From Caulobacter sp. (GTDB lineage Bacteria; Pseudomonadota; Alphaproteobacteria; Caulobacterales; Caulobacteraceae): a stretch of DNA of 40,119 nt. This document shows positions 30,494-38,463 of this stretch, in pieces. The position numbers and the translations under genes were made by a program. The notes beneath the pieces are model-generated. The model saw nothing but the letters and a program-made list of their open reading frames with translations, was not told the DNA's origin and did not search any database. Each line of letters starts with the position of its first letter. The first letter of the stretch is position 1. The stretch is from positions 1 to 40,119 of the forward strand of contig JAUXTQ010000029.1 of NCBI GenBank assembly GCA_030678995.1, read 5' to 3'.

Positions 30494-32728
30494 ATGGCGT
30501 TCGACACCCCGTTGGCCGGAGAGATCTGGTCCAGCAAATACCGCTTCACTCCGCGTGACGGCCAGGGCGAGAGCGCGGTCGAGGATACCTGGCGGCGAAT
30601 CGCCCACGCGGTCGCGGCGGCGGAGGATCAGGAGATCCGCGGACCGGTCGAGGTCGAGTTCTATGACGCCCTTCGCGACCACCGCTTCCTGCCGGCCGGA
30701 CGGATCATCGCCGGCGCTGGGACCGCCCGGACGGTGACCCTGTTCAACTGCTTCGTCATGGGGGCCATTGCCGACGATCTGGGCGCGATCTTCGAGCACG
30801 TCCGCGAGGCGGCGCTGACGCTGCAACAGGGCGGTGGCGTGGGGATGGACTTCTCCACCATCCGGCCGGCGGGCGCGCATGTCTCCGGCGTGGCCGCCGA
30901 CGCGTCCGGTCCGCTCAGCTTCATGGACGTCTGGGACTCCATGTGCCGCACCATCATGTCCGCCGGCCAGCGCCGCGGGGCGATGATGGGCTGCCTGCGC
31001 ATCGAACACCCGGACATCGAGGCCTTCATCGACGCCAAGCGCGACCCGGGGCGGTTTCGCAACTTCAACCTCTCGGTGCTGGTCAGCGACGCTTTCATGG
31101 CGGCCCTCGAGGCGGGCGGGGACTGGTCCCTGACGTTCGGCGGCAAGGTGCATCGCGTCCTGCCGGCGGCGAACCTCTGGGCGCGACTGATGAAGGCGAC
31201 CTACGACTGCGCCGAGCCGGGGGTGATCTTCATCGACCGGGTCAACGCGGCCAACAACCTGGCCCACTGCGAGGAGATCCTGGCCAGCAATCCCTGCGGC
31301 GAGCAGATGCTGCCGGCCTACGGCGCCTGCCTGCTGGGGTCGATCAACCTGGCCAGGCTGGTGACGTCGCCGTTCGAGCCCGGGGCGGCGATTGACGAGG
31401 AGGCGCTGGGACAGCTCGCCCGCACCGCCGTGCGGTTTCTCGACAACGTCATCGACATTTCACGCTTTCCGCTCGAAGCCCAGGAGGCGGAGGCGAAACG
31501 CAAGCGGCGGCTGGGCCTGGGCGTCACCGGTCTGGCCAACGCCCTGGCCTTCTGCGGCCAGCGCTATGGCGACGACAGCGCCGCCGGGATGACCCGCCGC
31601 TGGCTGGAGGTGATCAAGCGCGAGGCCTATCGCACCTCCGCCCGGCTGGCGGCCGAGAAGGGGGCCTTCCCGCTCTGGCAGGACTCAATGCTGCAGCGCC
31701 CCAACCTCATGTCGCTGGACGAGGAGACCCGCGATCTGATCCGCGCACACGGCCTGCGCAACGGCTGCCTGACCTCGATCGCCCCGACCGGCACCACCTC
31801 GATCCTCGCCGGAAATGTCTCGTCGGGCGTCGAGCCGGTGTTCGCCCATGCCTACAGCCGCAAGGTGCGGCAGGCCGACGGCTCGACCCGCGAGGAGGCG
31901 GTCGAGGACTACGCCCTGGCGACCTGGAAGGCCTTGTACGGGGAGGCGCCGCCGCCGGAGGATCTGTTCGTCAGCGCCCAGACCCTGACGCCGGCCGAAC
32001 ACCTGCGGATGCAGGCGGCGGCCCAGGCGATGATCGACAGTTCGATCTCCAAGACGGTGAACTGCCCCGAGGACATTGCCTTCGAGGCCTTCGCGGACAT
32101 CTACGTCGACGGCTACAGGCTCGGCTGCAAGGGCCTGACGACCTACCGGCCCAATGCGGTCACCGGCTCGGTTCTGAGCGTCGCGCCGGCGCCCGCGCTC
32201 GCGCCGGCAAGGGCGGCCGAGCCGCATCTGGCGACCCGCCCCGCGGCCCTGGAGGGCATGACCTACAAGATCAAATGGCCCGAGAGCGACCACGCCGTCT
32301 ATGTCACGCTCAACGACACGATCGACGCCGATGGCCGGCGCCCGTTCGAGATTTTCGTCAACTCCCGCAACATGGATCACTACGCCTGGACGGTGGGGCT
32401 GACGCGGATGATCTCGGCCGTGTTCCGGCGCGGCGGCGACGTGTCCTTCGTCGCCGAGGAGCTGAAGGCGGTGTTCGATCCGCGTGGCGGGGCCTGGCTG
32501 GACGGACGGTATGTCCCCTCTCTGCTGGCGGCCATCGGCGGCGTGGTCGAGCGGCACATGACCGGCCAGGTTGCGGGCGACGCGAAGTGCGGGCCGGAAA
32601 GCCCGCAGGATCCGTTGCGGACCGTCCCGAGGGTTGGCCTCTGCTGTCCGCGTTGCGGCGGGGCGGGCCTGGTCCGGAAAGAAGGGTGTGACGCCTGTCT
32701 CGATTGTGGATACTCGAAGTGCGGCTAG
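30494..32728 (+). CDS. nrdJ: Adenosylcobalamin-dependent (class II) ribonucleotide reductase
   Basis: Makes deoxyribonucleotides with a B12-derived radical, needing no oxygen. The 744-aa protein has TLFNCFVM (Cys86), QQGGGVGMDFSTIRP, SAGQRRGAMMG, SNPCGEQMLPAYGACLLGSINL with the radical Cys268, and TSIAPTGTTSILAGNVSSGVEP. It ends with a Cys-rich zinc-ribbon tail (CCPRCGG, then CDACLDCGYSKCG) typical of bacterial NrdJ. An FNR-type box lies 110 bp upstream, which fits use at low oxygen. The stop TAG is directly joined to repeat copy B. Confidence 0.96.
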   Translation: MAFDTPLAGEIWSSKYRFTPRDGQGESAVEDTWRRIAHAVAAAEDQEIRGPVEVEFYDALRDHRFLPAGRIIAGAGTARTVTLFNCFVMGAIADDLGAIFEHVREAALTLQQGGGVGMDFSTIRPAGAHVSGVAADASGPLSFMDVWDSMCRTIMSAGQRRGAMMGCLRIEHPDIEAFIDAKRDPGRFRNFNLSVLVSDAFMAALEAGGDWSLTFGGKVHRVLPAANLWARLMKATYDCAEPGVIFIDRVNAANNLAHCEEILASNPCGEQMLPAYGACLLGSINLARLVTSPFEPGAAIDEEALGQLARTAVRFLDNVIDISRFPLEAQEAEAKRKRRLGLGVTGLANALAFCGQRYGDDSAAGMTRRWLEVIKREAYRTSARLAAEKGAFPLWQDSMLQRPNLMSLDEETRDLIRAHGLRNGCLTSIAPTGTTSILAGNVSSGVEPVFAHAYSRKVRQADGSTREEAVEDYALATWKALYGEAPPPEDLFVSAQTLTPAEHLRMQAAAQAMIDSSISKTVNCPEDIAFEAFADIYVDGYRLGCKGLTTYRPNAVTGSVLSVAPAPALAPARAAEPHLATRPAALEGMTYKIKWPESDHAVYVTLNDTIDADGRRPFEIFVNSRNMDHYAWTVGLTRMISAVFRRGGDVSFVAEELKAVFDPRGGAWLDGRYVPSLLAAIGGVVERHMTGQVAGDAKCGPESPQDPLRTVPRVGLCCPRCGGAGLVRKEGCDACLDCGYSKCG

Positions 32729-32891
32729 CGTCCCGATTCTGAAGTTCGCGAGCGGGTGTAACGGGCTTCGACGAATGTCGGAATCGGACTGCTAGCAAGT
32801 ATTTGTTTCTTACTGTGTTTTTGGGATTTTCAATTTGGTCGCGGCCTGAGCCAAAGATAGGGCGAACGCTCGGGTCGAGCACACTGGCCGC
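32727..32891. repeat. Double-hairpin repeat element, decayed copy B
   Basis: Aligns along its whole length with copy A (29635-29802) with about a four-base gap, e.g. GTCCCGATTCTGAAGTTCGC and GCTAGCAAGTATTTGTTTCT here against GTCCCGATTCCGAAGTTCGC and ACTAGCAAGTCTATGTTTCT there, and both end GCACACT. Many changes fall in the arms, so the second hairpin no longer pairs well. It begins at the nrdJ stop codon, and 44 bp separate its end from the next gene. Confidence 0.85.
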
Positions 32892-32935
32892 TTTGGGACG
32901 GTGGACCACGGCGGGCCTTCCATGGGAGCGAGACT

Positions 32936-33307
32936 ATGTCGGTCAACGAGCAGATCATACGCGACTTCATTGGCGCCTGGTCGCGGCTGGATGCGGCCGA
33001 GCTGGCGGACTATTTCACCCCCGACGGCGTCTATCACAACATGCCGACCCGGCCAGTCGCCGGTCACGCCAATCTGAAGGCGTTTATTTCGGCCTTCCTG
33101 AAGGGCTGGGATTCGACTGACTGGGATGTTCTCAATCTGGTCTCCAGCGGCGACGTCGTGATCGCCGAACGCCTCGACCGGACGGTGGTCGGCGGCAAGC
33201 CAGTGAACCTGCCTTGCTGCGGCGTATTCGAAATGGAGAATGGCAAGATCAAGGAGTGGCGGGACTATTTCGACCTGGCCACGTTTACCTCGGCCTTGCA
33301 GGGTTGA
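32936..33307 (+). CDS. Limonene-1,2-epoxide hydrolase family protein
   Basis: Small cystatin-like (SnoaL/LEH) alpha+beta protein of 123 aa. All catalytic positions of limonene-1,2-epoxide hydrolase are kept with the right spacing: Tyr33 and Asn35 (YHN), Arg79 and Asp81 (ERLDR), Asp110 (EWRD). It should therefore be able to add water to an epoxide; the natural substrate is unknown. GGGAGCG lies before ATG 32936. It stands alone between repeat B and nnrS, and no FNR box was found in front of it. Confidence 0.82.
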   Translation: MSVNEQIIRDFIGAWSRLDAAELADYFTPDGVYHNMPTRPVAGHANLKAFISAFLKGWDSTDWDVLNLVSSGDVVIAERLDRTVVGGKPVNLPCCGVFEMENGKIKEWRDYFDLATFTSALQG

Positions 33308-33320
33308 GACCGCCCGCCGC

Positions 33321-33334
33321 TTGATCTCCGACAA
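33321..33334. promoter_or_regulatory. FNR/NnrR-like box upstream of nnrS
   Basis: TTGAT-CTCC-GACAA, two mismatches in the right half but the outer TTG and CAA are kept. Centre 64 bp before ATG 33392; TTCTAA near 33354 could be the -10. Fits an FNR or NnrR/Dnr protein. Confidence 0.5.
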
Positions 33335-33391
33335 GGCAACGTCCGCCGGCCCGTTCTAAGCCTGCCGCCCGATGCGACAGGTGAGACCGTC

Positions 33392-34567
33392 ATGACTTCC
33401 GCCGCCGCGCGCCGCCAGTATTCCGGGCCGGCGCTGTTCAGCTTCGGCTTCCGGCCGTTCTTCCTGGGCGCGGCGGTCTGGGCCGTCCTGGCCGTACCCC
33501 TGTGGCTGTGGGCCCATCTGGGCGGGTCGACCGGCGCGCTGATCGATCGCGACTGGCATGTGCACGAGATGCTGTTCGGCTATGTCGGCGGCGTCATCGC
33601 CGGCTTCTTGCTGACGGCCGTGCCCAACTGGACGGGCCGGCTGCCCGTGACCGGCGCGCCGCTGGCCGCCCTGGCCGGCCTTTGGCTGGCGGGACGGGCG
33701 GCGATGCTGCTGGCGCCGGCGCAAGCGGCGGGAGTCCTGACGGACGGGACCTTCCTGGTCGTCTTCGCCGCCGTGATCTGGCGCGAGGTGCTGGCCGGTC
33801 GCAACTGGCGCAACCTGCCGGTGGCGGTGATCGTGACCCTGCTGGCGACGGCCAATCTCGGATTTCACGCGCGGCTGCTCTGGCCGGAGGTCGGCCCCAT
33901 GGCCGAGCGGGGGGCGGTGGGGATGATCGCCATGCTGATCGCCTTCATCGGCGGCCGGGTGGTTCCCAGCTTCACCCGCAACTGGATGGTCCAGGTCGGC
34001 CGCACGCCGCTCCCGGCGAAGGCGGACTGGGTCGATCAGGCCGGCGTGGTCCTGGTCGCGACCGGCGTGGCGGCCTGGATCGCGGCGCCTGAGCATCGCC
34101 TGACCGGGATCGGCCTGTGCCTGGGCGGGCTGGCGACCCTGTTCCGTCTGTCGCGCTGGCGCACCGGCCGCGTGCTCTTCGAGCCGCTCGTCTGGGTCCT
34201 GCACGCCGGATATGCCTGGCTGGGACTGGGGCTGATCCTCGCCGGCGCCCATGTCCTTGATCCGGCGGCATTTCCTCGCACGGCGGGCCTGCACGCGCTG
34301 ATGACCGGCGCGGCCGGTGTGATGACCCTGGCCATGATGACCCGCGCCACGCTCGGTCACACGGGGCGGGAGCGGTTCGCCGACAGGGCGACGGTGGCGC
34401 TGTTCCTGGCGGCTAATCTGGCGGCCGCCGTCCGCCTCGCGGCCGCCTTCATCCTCGACGCCCGCGAGCCGCTGCTGATCGCGTCGGCGTGCCTGTGGTC
34501 GGCGGCCTTTGGCCTGTTCGTCCTGCGCTACGGACCGATGCTGGTTCGCCCGCGACTGGGCGGCTGA
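33392..34567 (+). CDS. nnrS: NnrS family membrane protein
   Basis: Haem- and copper-containing inner membrane protein linked to NO stress, 391 aa, about twelve helices. Family segments are FSFGFRPFFLGAAVWA, DWHVHEMLFGYVGGVIAGFLLTAVPNWTGR, FIGGRVVPSFTRNWM and GLHALMTGAAGVMTLAMMTRATLGHTGR, with the His residues of the haem sites. NO arises as a by-product of the nitrate reductase encoded further on. Convergent with the following Crp/Fnr gene, stop codons directly adjacent (TGA/TCA). Confidence 0.93.
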   Translation: MTSAAARRQYSGPALFSFGFRPFFLGAAVWAVLAVPLWLWAHLGGSTGALIDRDWHVHEMLFGYVGGVIAGFLLTAVPNWTGRLPVTGAPLAALAGLWLAGRAAMLLAPAQAAGVLTDGTFLVVFAAVIWREVLAGRNWRNLPVAVIVTLLATANLGFHARLLWPEVGPMAERGAVGMIAMLIAFIGGRVVPSFTRNWMVQVGRTPLPAKADWVDQAGVVLVATGVAAWIAAPEHRLTGIGLCLGGLATLFRLSRWRTGRVLFEPLVWVLHAGYAWLGLGLILAGAHVLDPAAFPRTAGLHALMTGAAGVMTLAMMTRATLGHTGRERFADRATVALFLAANLAAAVRLAAAFILDAREPLLIASACLWSAAFGLFVLRYGPMLVRPRLGG

Positions 34568-35347
34568 TCAGTTGAGGGCGGCGATCGTGCCGGCGGCGCT
34601 GGCGCGGCATTCCCGGTCAGCCATGCCTGCGCGGGCGGCCGACGGCTGCAGGTGGCTGTCGATAAGCCGGTCCGGCTTGGCCAGGCGTTCGAGCACGGTC
34701 GGCCGCAGGATGGTCACCTCCGGTCCGCTGACCACGACTCCGTAGTCGGCCAGATTGGCGAACGCCCGGGAGAGATTTTCCGGGGTCATGCCCAGCAGCG
34801 AGGCCAGAACCCGCTTCTCATGCGGCAGCACCAAGCTGGGCCCGCGGTCCTGGCTGACCTGCTCGGCCAGCAGATAGTTGGCCAGCCGCTCCGAGGCTCC
34901 GCGGAGCTTCTGGTTCTTCACCGTGCGGACCAGGCCACGGTAGCAGCCCGACAGTTCCTCGGCCACGGCCACGGCGAACGCCGCGTCCTCCTTCATGGCG
35001 CGGCGGACCGCCTCGCCCGAGATCATCAGGATGTCCGAGCGCTCGATGGTGCGGGCGGTCATCAGCGCGTCGGCGTCCAGCACCACCGCCGCCAGGATGA
35101 AGGTCGACACCGGCCGCAGGACGGCCAGGGTGGTTTCCTTGTCGTTCCAGGTGCCCTGTAGTTCGGCGAGGCCCTCGATCAGCACATAGAGAAAATCGAC
35201 AGGATCGCCTTCCATCAGAAGGGTCGTGCCGGCCGGGAACTTCTGCAGGAAGCCGCCGGCGATGAGGTTGTCGAAGGTGCGCGCCGAGGCGGTCCTGAAC
35301 AGAGGCAGGGCCCTGACCCGTTCGACATCGACGCTGCGCATGGGCAT
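34568..35347 (-). CDS. Crp/Fnr family regulator without cluster cysteines (Dnr/NnrR-like or FixK-like)
   Basis: Regulator of 259 aa with an N-terminal beta-barrel sensor domain (FPAGTTLLMEGDPVDFLYVLIEGLAEL) and a C-terminal winged helix. Only Cys135 and one distal Cys are present, so no iron-sulfur cluster of the FNR kind. The recognition helix TPENLSRAF has Glu190, Ser193 and Arg194, the FNR-type contact set, so it should read TTGAT sites as well. Its place between nnrS and narK suggests an NO- or nitrate-responsive Dnr/NnrR or a FixK-like role; effector unknown. Two consensus boxes lie 63 and 113 bp before its start. Confidence 0.88.
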   Translation of the reverse strand: MPMRSVDVERVRALPLFRTASARTFDNLIAGGFLQKFPAGTTLLMEGDPVDFLYVLIEGLAELQGTWNDKETTLAVLRPVSTFILAAVVLDADALMTARTIERSDILMISGEAVRRAMKEDAAFAVAVAEELSGCYRGLVRTVKNQKLRGASERLANYLLAEQVSQDRGPSLVLPHEKRVLASLLGMTPENLSRAFANLADYGVVVSGPEVTILRPTVLERLAKPDRLIDSHLQPSAARAGMADRECRASAAGTIAALN

Positions 35348-35403
35348 GCCCGCTCTCCTTGATCGTGCGGGTGAAGTTCAGCCCCCCCGTACACGCGCCC
35401 GCC

Positions 35404-35417
35404 TTGATATGGATCAA
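35404..35417. promoter_or_regulatory. Consensus FNR box 1 in the crp/fnr-narK1 intergenic region
   Basis: TTGAT-ATGG-ATCAA, exact consensus, centre 63 bp from the regulator start (minus strand). Confidence 0.82.
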
Positions 35418-35453
35418 CGCATGCCTGTGGAGGGTCTGTGGTGGGTGATCGGC

Positions 35454-35467
35454 TTGATTATGATCAA
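35454..35467. promoter_or_regulatory. Consensus FNR box 2 in the crp/fnr-narK1 intergenic region
   Basis: TTGAT-TATG-ATCAA, exact consensus, exactly 50 bp downstream of box 1. Centre 113 bp from the regulator start and 197 bp from narK1. Confidence 0.82.
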
Positions 35468-35567
35468 TTGGAGATCATACGAAAGATAACCTGGCCCACG
35501 TATGGCATCAATACTTTGAGCGAACTGCGAAAATACTTTTCGCTTCCGGCTTCATTTCCGATCCGGT

Positions 35568-35581
35568 TTGACACTGATCAA
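35568..35581. promoter_or_regulatory. FNR-type box 3, proximal to narK1
   Basis: TTGAC-ACTG-ATCAA, one base from consensus, centre 83 bp before ATG 35658. The surrounding 35348-35657 stretch is distinctly more AT-rich than its neighbours and holds no gene. Confidence 0.78.
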
Positions 35582-35657
35582 TTGTCCCGACCGCGCCTTG
35601 CAGCAAAGACCACGCATCAGCCGGCGATGGTCGTCGGAGCGAGGACGTGGGTTCGCG

Positions 35658-37019
35658 ATGGTCGGGGAATCGCCAAGGGCTGCAGACGGCGCGGGTTCCG
35701 CGCTCTGGATGAGCACATTCGCCTTCACCGCCTGTTTCGCGGTGTGGACGATCTTCTCGATCATCGGCGTCCAGATCAAACAGGACCTGGGGCTCAGCGA
35801 AGCCCAGTTCGGCCTGCTGGCCGGGACGCCGATCCTGACCGGGTCGCTGGTCCGCGTGTTCCTCGGCGTCTGGACCGACCAGTACGGCGGCCGGCTGGTC
35901 AATCTGCTGGTGATGCTGTCGGCGGCCCTGGCGACCTGGCTGCTGTCGCACGCCCAGACCTATCCGCAGTTCCTGCTCGCCGCCCTCGGCGTCGGCATGG
36001 CCGGCGGATCGTTCGCCGTCGGCGTGGCCTATGTCTCCAAGTTCTTCCCCAAGGAGAAGCAGGGCACGGCGCTGGGCATCTTCGGGGCCGGAAACGTCGG
36101 CGCGGCGGTGACCAAGTTCGCCGCCCCCTTCGTGATGATCGCCTTTGGCTGGGAAACCGTCGCCCAGGCCTGGGCCGTGGCCCTGGCCGTAATTGCGGTC
36201 GCCTTCTATCTCCTGACCCGTGACGACCCGCAACTGGTCGAGCGCCGCCGCACCGGGGCCAAACCGGTCACCACGGCGATGCAGTTCACGCCGCTGATGA
36301 AGCTGCAGGTCTGGCGCTTCTCGCTCTATTACTTCTTCGTCTTCGGCGCCTTCGTGGCGCTGGCCCTGTGGCTGCCGCACTATCTGGTCGGGGTCTACGG
36401 CCTGGACATCAAGGTCGCCGGCATGGTGGCCGCCGCCTATTCGATCCCCGGCTCGCTGTTCCGGGTCTTCGGGGGCTGGCTCTCCGACCGAATCGGCGCC
36501 CGGCGGGTGATGTACATCACCTTCGGCGTCAGCGTGGTCTGCACCTTCCTGCTGTCCTATCCGCCGACGACCTACCTCATCGACGGCATCAACGGGCCAA
36601 TCACCTTCCGCCTCGCCACCGGTCTTGGCCCGTTCATCGCCCTGCTGTTTTGCCTGGGCTTCGCCATGAGCCTGGGCAAGGCGGCGGTGTTCAAGCACAT
36701 CCCCGTCTACTACCCCGACACCATCGGCTCGGTCGGCGGTCTGGTCGGCATGGTCGGCGGCTTGGGCGGCTTCGTCCTGCCGATCACCTTTGGCCTGCTC
36801 AACGACATCACCGGCGTGTGGACCAGCTGCTTCATGCTGCTGTTCCTGCTGGTCGGCGGGGCGCTGGCCTGGATGCACCTGGCCATCCGCCGGATGGAGC
36901 GGGCCCGCACGCCGCAGCTGTCGCAGCTGCCCGAGCTGCCGGAAATGTCCGGCCTTCACCCCGGTCCCGCCAGAGGCCCCGCCGCCGTCGCTCCCGCACC
37001 GGTTCCGGCCGCGACCTGA
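35658..37019 (+). CDS. narK1: Nitrate transporter NarK, type 1-like
   Basis: Major facilitator protein of 453 aa with twelve helices, for nitrate/proton import. Nitrate-porter marks are GIFGAGNVGAAVTKFAAP in the first half and GSVGGLVGMVGGLGGFVLP in the second; the DQYGGR loop between helices 2 and 3 is also typical. I place the start at ATG 35658; the frame stays open back to the FNR box, and ATG 35709 is a shorter alternative, no strong ribosome binding site marks either. Followed 19 bp later by narK2. Three FNR-type boxes lie upstream. Confidence 0.9.
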   Translation: MVGESPRAADGAGSALWMSTFAFTACFAVWTIFSIIGVQIKQDLGLSEAQFGLLAGTPILTGSLVRVFLGVWTDQYGGRLVNLLVMLSAALATWLLSHAQTYPQFLLAALGVGMAGGSFAVGVAYVSKFFPKEKQGTALGIFGAGNVGAAVTKFAAPFVMIAFGWETVAQAWAVALAVIAVAFYLLTRDDPQLVERRRTGAKPVTTAMQFTPLMKLQVWRFSLYYFFVFGAFVALALWLPHYLVGVYGLDIKVAGMVAAAYSIPGSLFRVFGGWLSDRIGARRVMYITFGVSVVCTFLLSYPPTTYLIDGINGPITFRLATGLGPFIALLFCLGFAMSLGKAAVFKHIPVYYPDTIGSVGGLVGMVGGLGGFVLPITFGLLNDITGVWTSCFMLLFLLVGGALAWMHLAIRRMERARTPQLSQLPELPEMSGLHPGPARGPAAVAPAPVPAAT

Positions 37020-37038
37020 CCCTCAAGGAGAGCCCCTG

Positions 37039-38463
37039 ATGGCTTCCGCACCGACCCGCAAACATGTGCTCACCGACTGGCGACCCGAGGACCCTGCGTT
37101 CTGGGCCTCCAGCGGCAAGGCCATCGCCACCCGCAACCTGTGGATTTCGGTGCCCAACCTGCTGCTGGCCTTCTCGGTCTGGATGGTCTGGTCGATGGTC
37201 GTGGCCAAGCTGAAGCTGATCGGCTTTTCCTTCACCACCGACCAGCTGTTCTGGCTGGCGGCCCTGCCGGCCCTGTCGGGCGCCACGTTGCGGATCTTCT
37301 ACAGCTTCATCGTGCCGGTGTTCGGCGGGCGGATGTGGACGGTGCTCTCGACCTTGTCCCTGCTGGTCCCGGCGATCGGCATCGGCCTGGCGGTGCAGAA
37401 CCCCGACACGCCCTACATCGCCTTCGTGATCCTGGCCCTGCTGTGCGGCTTCGGCGGCGGCAACTTCGCCTCCTCGATGTCGAACATCTCGTTCTTCTTC
37501 CCCAAGGCCGAGAAGGGCAACGCGCTGGCCATCAACGCCGGCTTCGGCAACCTCGGCGTCAGCGTGATGCAGTTCTTGATCCCGCTGGTCATCACCCTGG
37601 GCGCCTTCGCCCCGGTGATCGGCGCGCCGCAGATCGCCGTCGAGAAGGGCGTGGAAAGCCAGATCTGGCTGCAGAACGCCGGCTTCGTCTGGGTTCCGTT
37701 CATCCTCGCCGCCGCAGCCGCCGCCTGGATCGGGATGAACGACATCAGCTCGGCCAAGGCGTCCTTCGCGACCCAGGCCGTGGTCTTCCAGCGCAAGCAC
37801 AACTGGATCATGTGCTACCTCTACGTCGGCACCTTCGGCTCGTTCATCGGCTTCTCGGCGGCCTTCCCGCTGCTGGCCAAGACGCTGTTCCCGGCGGTGA
37901 TGGTGCTCAAGATCGCCTTCCTCGGCCCCCTGGTCGGCGCCCTGTCCCGCGCCCTGACCGGCTGGGTGTCCGACAAGTGGGGCGGCCAGCACGTCACCCA
38001 CTGGGTCTTTTTGGCCCTCTCGGTCGGGGTTCTGGGGGTGCTCTACAGCGTCGGCGCCACGGGCGCGGCGCCGTCCTTCCCGCTCTTCTTCAGCGCCTTC
38101 CTGTGGCTGTTCTTCTGGACGGGCGTGGGCAACGCCTCGACCTTCCAGATGATCCCCGCGATCGTCCGCGCCGACATGCCCCGGCTGATGCCGAAGGCTG
38201 ACCTGGCGACCCGGCTGAAGGCCTCGGACATGGAGGCGGCGGCGATCGTCGGCTTCAGCTCCGCCATCGGCGCCTACGGCGGCTTCTTCATCCCCAAGGC
38301 CTTCGGCGACTCACTCAAGGCTACCGGCGGGCCGGAGACAGCGCTGCTGATCTTCTTCGCCTTCTACCTCAGCTGCGTGGTCGTGAACTGGCTGTTCTAC
38401 GCCCGCCGCAAGTCGCTGCTGAATACGCCCGCCCTGACCCTCTCTTCGGAGCCCGCGGCATGA
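37039..38463 (+). CDS. narK2: Nitrate/nitrite transporter NarK, type 2-like
   Basis: Second nitrate-family transporter, 474 aa, twelve helices, likely exchanging nitrate for nitrite. Segments LRIFYSFIVPVFGGR, GFGGGNFASSMSNISFFFP, AGFGNLGVSVMQFLIP and FSSAIGAYGGFFIPKAFG are characteristic of this class. In some relatives types 1 and 2 are fused into one protein; here they are separate genes 19 bp apart, with AAGGAG before ATG 37039. Its TGA overlaps the narG ATG (ATGA), so narK1-narK2-narG is one operon. Confidence 0.92.
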   Translation: MASAPTRKHVLTDWRPEDPAFWASSGKAIATRNLWISVPNLLLAFSVWMVWSMVVAKLKLIGFSFTTDQLFWLAALPALSGATLRIFYSFIVPVFGGRMWTVLSTLSLLVPAIGIGLAVQNPDTPYIAFVILALLCGFGGGNFASSMSNISFFFPKAEKGNALAINAGFGNLGVSVMQFLIPLVITLGAFAPVIGAPQIAVEKGVESQIWLQNAGFVWVPFILAAAAAAWIGMNDISSAKASFATQAVVFQRKHNWIMCYLYVGTFGSFIGFSAAFPLLAKTLFPAVMVLKIAFLGPLVGALSRALTGWVSDKWGGQHVTHWVFLALSVGVLGVLYSVGATGAAPSFPLFFSAFLWLFFWTGVGNASTFQMIPAIVRADMPRLMPKADLATRLKASDMEAAAIVGFSSAIGAYGGFFIPKAFGDSLKATGGPETALLIFFAFYLSCVVVNWLFYARRKSLLNTPALTLSSEPAA

